From Chelydra serpentina (taxonomy: Eukaryota > Chordata > Testudines > Chelydridae): 64,000 nucleotides of DNA. The position numbers were made by a program, and so were the translations under genes. This document shows, piece after piece, positions 58,276 through 64,000 of this stretch. The notes under the pieces are model-generated. The model saw only the letters and a list, made by a program, of their open reading frames with translations, made no database searches and was not told the DNA's origin. Each line of letters opens with the position of its first letter. Position 1 is the first letter of the stretch. The DNA lies in contig JBAIAC010000006.1 in assembly GCA_037349315.1 (NCBI GenBank), forward strand, positions 56,850,501-56,914,500, written 5' to 3'.

Positions 58276-58432
58276 CCTGGTCCATTGGCTGGGAACGGCA
58301 AACCACGGCCACTGGGAGCTGTGGGGGCTGTGCCTACGGATGGTCAACATAAACAAAATGTCTCACGGCCTGCTAACGGATTATCCGGATGCTGCGTGCG
58401 AAAGGTTGCCGACCCCTGGCGAAGGTAGATCA
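58276..58432. mobile_element. GC-rich turtle MITE fragment in LCA5 intron
   Basis: The sharply GC-rich stretch TCCTGGTCCATTGGCTGGGA ... CCGGATGCTGCGTGCGAAAG ... GTTGCCGACCCCTGGCG stands out from the AT-rich intron. The end GGTTGCCGACCCCTG resembles hAT-type MITE ends. A short TTTGTATAGCGCCTAG piece precedes it and may be another old repeat. Confidence 0.5.
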
Positions 58433-59187
58433 CCCAAATCTACTACATTTTAAAGGACTCATGCACCAAAGATTATAGATAACGGAGAAGAAGATTTTAA
58501 AACTGAAGACCTAGGAATCAAACTGCCAACCCTGAAAAAGCTTCAGCTGCTACAGAAAGCAGCAACACCAGAGTATCTACCCGCTGAACTGATTCCCAGC
58601 TGTACAGAGAGACATATTCAAGATTTCAGTCCTGGTAATCAAAACTCCTACTTGAAATTGATCCAAGCAACTTTAGGGATCCACTTCTCTCTCGGACATC
58701 ATGACCTCCTAAATCATTACTTTCTTCTGAACTAACAGAATGGTCAACCACAAGGATAAAAACCTGTGAATGAGGAAACAAGGCTTTCCAAATATGGAAT
58801 TTCCTTCTGGCAGATATCAGAATGACCATGAATCTCAATGCTTCCTAAGGTAAAAGTTACACTTTTCTTTAAGCTTAGTTTTCCCACAATTAGAAAGAAA
58901 ATATTACAAAATGTGAGGAGGGAAAGAAACAGGAGATCCTTATGGATATTTCACTTTTAAGCAAAGTCCAATGTATTCCATGATTCTACAGCTATGGAAT
59001 TTACAGCAGACTTGGTAGTCTCTACCTTACTTAACGTACACCTTCTTGCAGCTCCTCAGTGCATAAGTTACAATTCTCATAGCCTTTAAACATTTGTACA
59101 GTGAGTGCAAGTAGATCTAAGGAGGTGAACTAACATCAACTTACACTTCACTTTAATTTTGGCCCTATGGCTCAAAAGTATTAAATA

Positions 59188-59545
59188 TCAGTGAGGTATC
59201 AGAGGCGTAGCCATGTTAGTCTGGATCTGTAGAAGCGAGAAAGGGTCCTGTGGCACCTTATAGACTAACAGACGTATTGGAGCATAAGGTTTCGGGGTGA
59301 ATACCCACTTCGTCGGATGCATGCAGTGGAAATGTCCAGAGGCAGGTATAAATATGCAGGGAAGAGTCAGGCTTCGTTATCTCTAGCCTGACTCTTCCCT
59401 GCATATTTATACCTGCCTCTGGACATTTCCACTGCATGCATCCGACGAAGTGGGTATTCACCCATGAAAGCTTATGCTCCAATACGTCTGTTAGTCTATA
59501 AGGTTCCACAGGACCCTTTGTCGCTTCTAAAAATTAGTGAGATAC
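59188..59545. mobile_element. Palindromic, possibly Penelope-like repeat, family A
   Basis: The element has two long inverted arms (about 59230-59383 and 59386-59529). Shared blocks include ACTAACAGACGTATTGGAGC, CCACTTCGTCGGATGCATGC and CCAGAGGCAGGTATAAATAT. Left of the arms is an unpaired end, GTATCAGAGGCGTAGCCATG, also found alone at 1610-1651. The near-match AGTGAG occurs on both sides (59190-59195 and 59536-59541). In the right arm, CCGACGA (59442-59448), a 5-bp stem TGGGT/ACCCA with ATTC loop, GAAA (59466-59469) and an AGC-TTAT-GCT mini-hairpin (59469-59478) follow in hammerhead-ribozyme order. Hammerhead motifs are an established feature of Penelope-like elements; membership here is my inference. 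Confidence 0.6.
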
Positions 59546-60031
59546 TATTTTATAATGAAGATGTTAACAGCAAAAAAACGTTGGGACAAAGATAACAAAT
59601 ATATTTCACGCTTTACATAGGGGAGCAGGATTTGGACACTAGTGCAAAGAGACAAAGCAATAAAATCCATGATTGTGGAAAAAGGTTGGAAGTTCAAAGT
59701 AAACCATAATTAAGACTCAGCAAAAATACTGAGAACAAGAGACTGTTCAAATATCTAGACTAGAAATAGAGAAGGAGAAAGACACCAAAATATCAAGTCA
59801 GTAGGGATTACAGTGAAATGATAAAAGGTAATAAAAGAAGCAGAGCAAGTTAATGATAGTCAACAGGATTCAGAGGAACATGAAATTTAAACAGGATCAT
59901 GTAAAACTCTAAGTTGGTCTGAGAGCCTAAACATTTTCTTAAGCTATGAGGATGTCTTTTCTAAAATATAAATTAGACCTTAGGAAATGTAGCTTTTTAG
60001 GTGGATTATTTGGAACTATAAAGTAACTCAC

Positions 60032-60180
60032 CATTCTGAGAAGTGTCTCCTCTTCTTTCTGCTCTGTTACATAAACAGAAACAAACTCTGGTGGTGGAGG
60101 AAATTCTATTGGTGAGAAGTACCCACTAGTCTGTACTCCTTTTGTATTCTGGATTCCCTTTTTAGTATTCTGGCTAGTGG
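60032..60180 (-). CDS. LCA5: LCA5 exon
   Basis: This 149-nt exon has acceptor CATTACAG|CC at 60180 and donor ATG|GTGAGT at 60032, entering in phase 1 and leaving in phase 0. It encodes ATSQNTKKGIQNTKGVQTSG, then YFSPIEFPPPPEFVSVYVTE and QKEEETLLRM. The GVQT motif followed by a proline-rich acidic stretch corresponds to the GVQTMEDF..EYP region I recall for mammalian lebercilin. Both splice sites fit consensus and the frame is open across both junctions. Confidence 0.92.
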
Positions 60181-61643
60181 CTGTAATGAATTAACACAAA
60201 ACCAAAGCAAGTCACATTTTAATTTTTTTTTAATTCAAAATATTCCCAAATTAAAAGATCCCTCCCCCCCCCAAATTGTCATCTTTGCATCTCATGAATT
60301 TATACCTAGGAGTTAATAGTATTCCTATAAAACTTAGAAGAATACGTAAAAGCATCCTGATCTAGTGAGGATCAGCAGGATTTTTTTTTTAGTGTGGCTG
60401 ATCTCTATTTAAGAAAGAAAGAAAGAAAATTCTATATTCATTTGATGAAATTTTGGAGCAAAAACAATTATTTGAAAAGACAAAAATAAATCCACACAAA
60501 ACAAAGTGTTACATGTTTCTGAAAGTATCTTAAAGTCAAAGTACCTCATAATTAGGGCCAATGGGAACCTGTTGGAAATATTGCCAAATTCTAAGGAACT
60601 TCCCCGAGATTCTGGGGAAGTGTTTGGAAATGTCTGAAGATATTTCTAATATATCCCCAAATAATGTTATTTAAATCTACTGAATGGTCTTTAAAGAACT
60701 TCCCCCTTGGATACCTTTCCCCCACAATCTGCTAATGGTCTAGATTTTGTCCATTTTCCCTCCCTCACAGATGCTCCTTCTAGAGAAACAAAAAGACCAA
60801 CTTTAATATTATAGGATAGTCTATTGCCTTCATTTTTGAGACTTGCAACCTTGTCTCTGTGGAATGGCCTTTCAAATTAACCTAAGTACATTGGATGATG
60901 CATAATAGTAGGATATTTCCATTAAAGTGATCACCCATGAAATAGTTTAAAGTATTGACATCAAAACCTGCTCAAAATGCTACAGAAAAGACTGCTTGCC
61001 TTACTCCTGGTGAGTAATCTTACTGATTCAGTGTGAGTGGATCTGGCCCTATATACACAAGTAAAACAAGGTTTCAGTCTGCCTGCAGATTCAGGAAGAT
61101 ATCAGTACACTGGTTTGCATTTGAAAAATTATTTTCAGTCACATGGACTGTACTTCTTTTTTCAATGCATATTTAAATTCTGCTCTACTAACTGGAATTA
61201 GCAAAAATTCAGAGAAACCCCTAAATCCACACAGTTATGTGGAATGACAATGGTGCATATTTCCAGTGGGTCTAATTATAATCAAGCTACCTGCTTGATT
61301 ACTAGTTGTGATTTAATAGCAAACTTTCTAAACAAAGCCCTTTTTTTTCCCCATGAACATTTGGGATAAATGTAAATTGCTGAATTGAGAGCGGATAGCC
61401 CTAGTTGTTTTGTTGGGGGTATGGTGGCTTCATTGTACTATTATTAGGGGACAGTCAAATAACCAACTACATGCATTGTAATTTTTGTTTTGACTGCTGT
61501 GTTTTACAGAGTGAAAAACTCCACAGCCTGGGACAGGACCTGGACGGATCAAAATGAAACAAACACTTAATGGCTTGAACACTGAAAAACGACAGAGTCT
61601 ATTTGGTGGTAGCTTTTCTGTTTATGTCCTTTTTTTAAATTAC
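60181..61643 (-). other. LCA5: LCA5 intron
   Basis: This phase-1 intron of 1,463 bp holds a short (GAAA)n tract at about 60411-60428 and a C-run near 60268-60278. I see no other feature. Confidence 0.85.
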
Positions 61644-61740
61644 CTTTTTTTCTTTGTGTAACATCTGTGTCTTTTTTAGGTGATGGTTTCAACATACGGT
61701 TAGCATATATATTTTTTGCATCAAGTTCTCTCTCTTTTTC
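61644..61740 (-). CDS. LCA5: LCA5 exon
   Basis: This 97-nt exon has acceptor TATCAG|GAA at 61740 and donor AAAG|GTAATT at 61644, entering in phase 0 and leaving in phase 1. It encodes EKERELDAKNIYANRMLKPS then PKKDTDVTQRKK. The EKERELD-KNIY-NR block is a signature shared by LCA5 and LCA5L. Directly upstream the preceding exon ends QQLNQKLK, giving the continuous coiled-coil LKEKERELD. Confidence 0.93.
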
Positions 61741-63845
61741 CTGATAATGAATGAGGTAGAGACAGCAGAGTTAAATTAATAAAGTTACATCAACTTATAT
61801 TTAACAGCCATTGAAATAAATTGTAGCAAGGCTAAGCAACTGTGTAGTTTAAAGGAAAATTATATATATTTTGTTCATTCTTCACTGAATAAGGTCCTTG
61901 ATTATTCAGCACAATGTTTAAAGAGAATGTTCAAATTCTTAATTCTTTAAATCACATTTCTAGTACATGGTTTCCTCCCCTCTCAAAAATCAGCTGATTG
62001 CCAAAATACTCTCTAACAGTTAGTATTGTATCTTTGAACTTGGCTAAGATAAAACTGAAGGCCAAAATTTTCATACAAAGGTGCTTACAATTTTAGAAAT
62101 CTAAATTACAGACGCATGTGCCTACCATGTTAATTTACTGTATTATACGAAGTAAAAAAAAATTTTTTTAAATCACATTAGCATTACTACCTGCTAGTGG
62201 ACCGGGCAGTAACTCTGACAAGGAGGATCTGCTACATTACAGCTTTGGCAGCATTGTCAGAACTGGCCCTGGGTGTATTGTTCAGAAAGAGAACACAGCA
62301 GAGGGACATGGAAAATGCAAGTACCATAATTTATATGATGGTCAGCCTTGGGGATATAGGCCCTGTTTCAACAAGGTAGTTAGTACATGCTTATGTAAGT
62401 AAATATACGAGTCGTCCTTTTGACTTCAGTGCTTAAATATCTTGCTGAATTGGAGCCATAAAGAATATCTTTGGAGCAATGCAGAGATTAAAATTAATCC
62501 TGTTGTGAGAAAAATGCCTTTTTTTGGTTGTTTTTGTTGTTGTTGCTTTGAGCCATATACAATACAGGGATATATTCCTCTCACATGGCTCTTACTAAAT
62601 AGAACATAGAAATGAATGTTGCCTAACCAGGAATACTGAATGTTAGTTAATAAATAGTGCTGGGATTCTTCTCATCATGAATGTATTTTTCAACGTATCC
62701 TAGTCTGCTTTAAAGGAACACTGGCAATTTAAGACCCATTTATTTGAAACTAGCAAGTTTATTTAACTTTACTGGTAACGCTTTAGATCAGTAGTTCTTA
62801 AACTTTTGTACTGATAACCCCTTTCATATAACAAGCCTCTGAGTTTAACCCTCCTTAAATATATAAAAAAGTGTTTTTAATTTATAACACCATTATAAAT
62901 GCTGGATGCAAAGTGGGATTTGGGGTACAGGCTGACAGCTCATGACCCCCCATGTAATAACCTCACGACCCCCTGAGGGGTCCTGACCCCCAGTTTGAGA
63001 ACCCTAGCTTTAGATGACTGAAAATGAAATTTTTAAAAATCCTATTTACTTTTCACAGCACATACCAGTTATTTTTAATTTCTCTCAGATTGGGCAGTTA
63101 ACATTACTTAAATCAGTTTCACTTTTATATTCCCCAGGGTGTTTAGCTGTTTAAAAACAACTTCTTCCAGTGGAACTAAAAGTCATGCAAACATTTCTAT
63201 CAACAGTAGTTTCGTGAAACCTTCTTACACAATCTATATTTTGGTCCAAATCTGAACTGACAGCTTCTCTTTCAAGAAGTACTGACTAAGGTAGTACTAA
63301 ATATATTGTGCATTATGATTTTTAAAACAATGATTCTTATAGCCTAATTTTAGAACCTGTATGCCTAAAATGAGCAGATAATTGCTTGCGCAGATAAAGT
63401 AAAAATGCATGCCCACTGCCAGTATGCATGTGCAATTACTCAATCTATGTGCACAGCTACAGTAATTGCATATGCAATTTAGACGTATTAATTGCATGTA
63501 CTTATTTGCAGGTATAATTTTAAAAATCCAGCCCTTACTTTTCTGTACAGCTTGCAGTTTAGCAGTGATTTCTGACTGTGTACTTGACCTATCCTTTTCC
63601 AACCTAATGCAAATAATAAATAATGATGACTGACATTAACACATTCCCTTTCATACAGGTATTTCAGAATCATATCTTAGAAGATTAAATTTAATAAGAG
63701 AGAGTGAACCCATATGCAGAAAAATGAAGTTAATTTTGCAAGGAATGATTAAAGTAAACTTGAAATATTTCAATAATAAAGTACTCCTGCAGCTAAAAAT
63801 ACCTTAAAGTGGCTGGAGTTTAATATTACAGTACATGATTTTTAC
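61741..63845 (-). other. LCA5: LCA5 intron with a hAT MITE
   Basis: This phase-0 intron of 2,105 bp has donor AAG|GTAAAA at 63846/63845 and acceptor TATCAG. It contains the MITE at 62789-63007. Confidence 0.85.
62789..63007. mobile_element. hAT-type MITE in LCA5 intron
   Basis: Inverted ends CAGTAGTTCTTAAACTT and AGTTTGAGAACCCTAG are flanked by an exact 8-bp duplication CTTTAGAT (62781-62788 and 63008-63015). The unit is 219 bp and belongs to the CAGTGGTTCTCAAACTTT type of hAT elements, related in style to the one at 20246. Confidence 0.93.
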
Positions 63846-64000
63846 CTTTAGCTTTTGATTTAGTTGTTGAAGCTCTTCTTGGAGAGCTTTATTTTCTTCT
63901 TGGGCCTCATGTACCTTTTTTTTCTCAGATTGCAACTGTCGCTGGAAACTGCTGTTATTCAGCTCAAGGTTTTTTTCCAAATCCTGCAGTTCATATGATA
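63846..64000 (-). CDS. LCA5: LCA5 exon, cut by window end
   Basis: The exon continues past 64000. The visible 155 nt encode SYELQDLEKNLELNNSSFQR, then QLQSEKKKVHEAQEENKALQ and EELQQLNQKLK, and end at donor AAG|GTAAAA in phase 0. The KNLEL-x(3)-SFQRQL block followed by a heptad coiled coil is the lebercilin domain shared with LCA5L. All earlier exons, including the start codon, lie beyond this window. Confidence 0.93.

Larger units (their letters stand above)
57984..60031 (-). other. LCA5: LCA5 intron with two repeats
   Basis: This phase-0 intron of 2,048 bp has donor ATG|GTGAGT at 60032/60031. It holds a GC-rich MITE fragment (58276-58432) and the palindromic repeat at 59188-59545. Confidence 0.85.

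Noticed and set aside
56382..61643. Two LCA5 introns of identical length (1,463 bp)
   Set aside because: Their sequences are not similar, so the equal length looks coincidental.
1..64000. CRISPR arrays, operons or a bacterial defence system
   Set aside because: Base composition, introns, LINEs, SINEs and LTRs show a vertebrate genome, and no spaced direct-repeat array exists.

Overview
This window is vertebrate nuclear DNA, most likely from a cryptodiran turtle. The evidence is the repeat content. It has tRNA-derived SINEs of the turtle Cry type (a tRNA-like head with A and B boxes and a CR1-like tail). It has several CR1 LINEs, including one nearly full coding unit ending in GATTCTATGATTCTA. 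It also carries many hAT and Harbinger non-autonomous elements of reptile type. There is no bacterial or organellar signature.

The only convincing host gene lies at the right end on the minus strand. Five exons (63846-64000, 61644-61740, 60032-60180, 57845-57983, 55567-56381) splice in frame into the C-terminal ~450 residues of lebercilin (LCA5), a ciliary coiled-coil protein. The first part of the gene lies beyond 64000. The rest, about 1-55560, looks like the gene-poor flank downstream of LCA5. No other host exon could be supported there, and no structural RNA gene.

Layout from the left: a broken Harbinger (1-1540); an old CR1 (1541-3678) that took a 42-bp insert and then a hAT MITE; Cry SINEs (4066, 8017, 14492); a solo retroviral LTR (4727-5611) inside an AT-rich palindromic MITE; Harbinger MITEs (6239, 42025); and a 2.2-kb hAT fold-back element (10179-12342) with both ends made of inverted copies of its own transposase 3' end. 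A young CR1 (16400-20035) follows, with a GDSL-esterase ORF1 and an ORF2 broken only by a 2-nt deletion. Further on are hAT MITEs with exact 8-bp target duplications (15394, 21363, 24830, 42963, 62789), a two-gene Harbinger remnant with convergent accessory and transposase genes (27481-31830), and a second solo LTR (34918-35839) carrying a nested MITE.

Two palindromic repeats (32990-33304 and 59188-59545) share a similar outer end and contain hammerhead-ribozyme-like cores. I infer that they are related to Penelope-like retroelements. These two repeats and the fold-back hAT are the most interesting parts of the window. Most of the remainder is AT-rich sequence in which I see no supportable feature.
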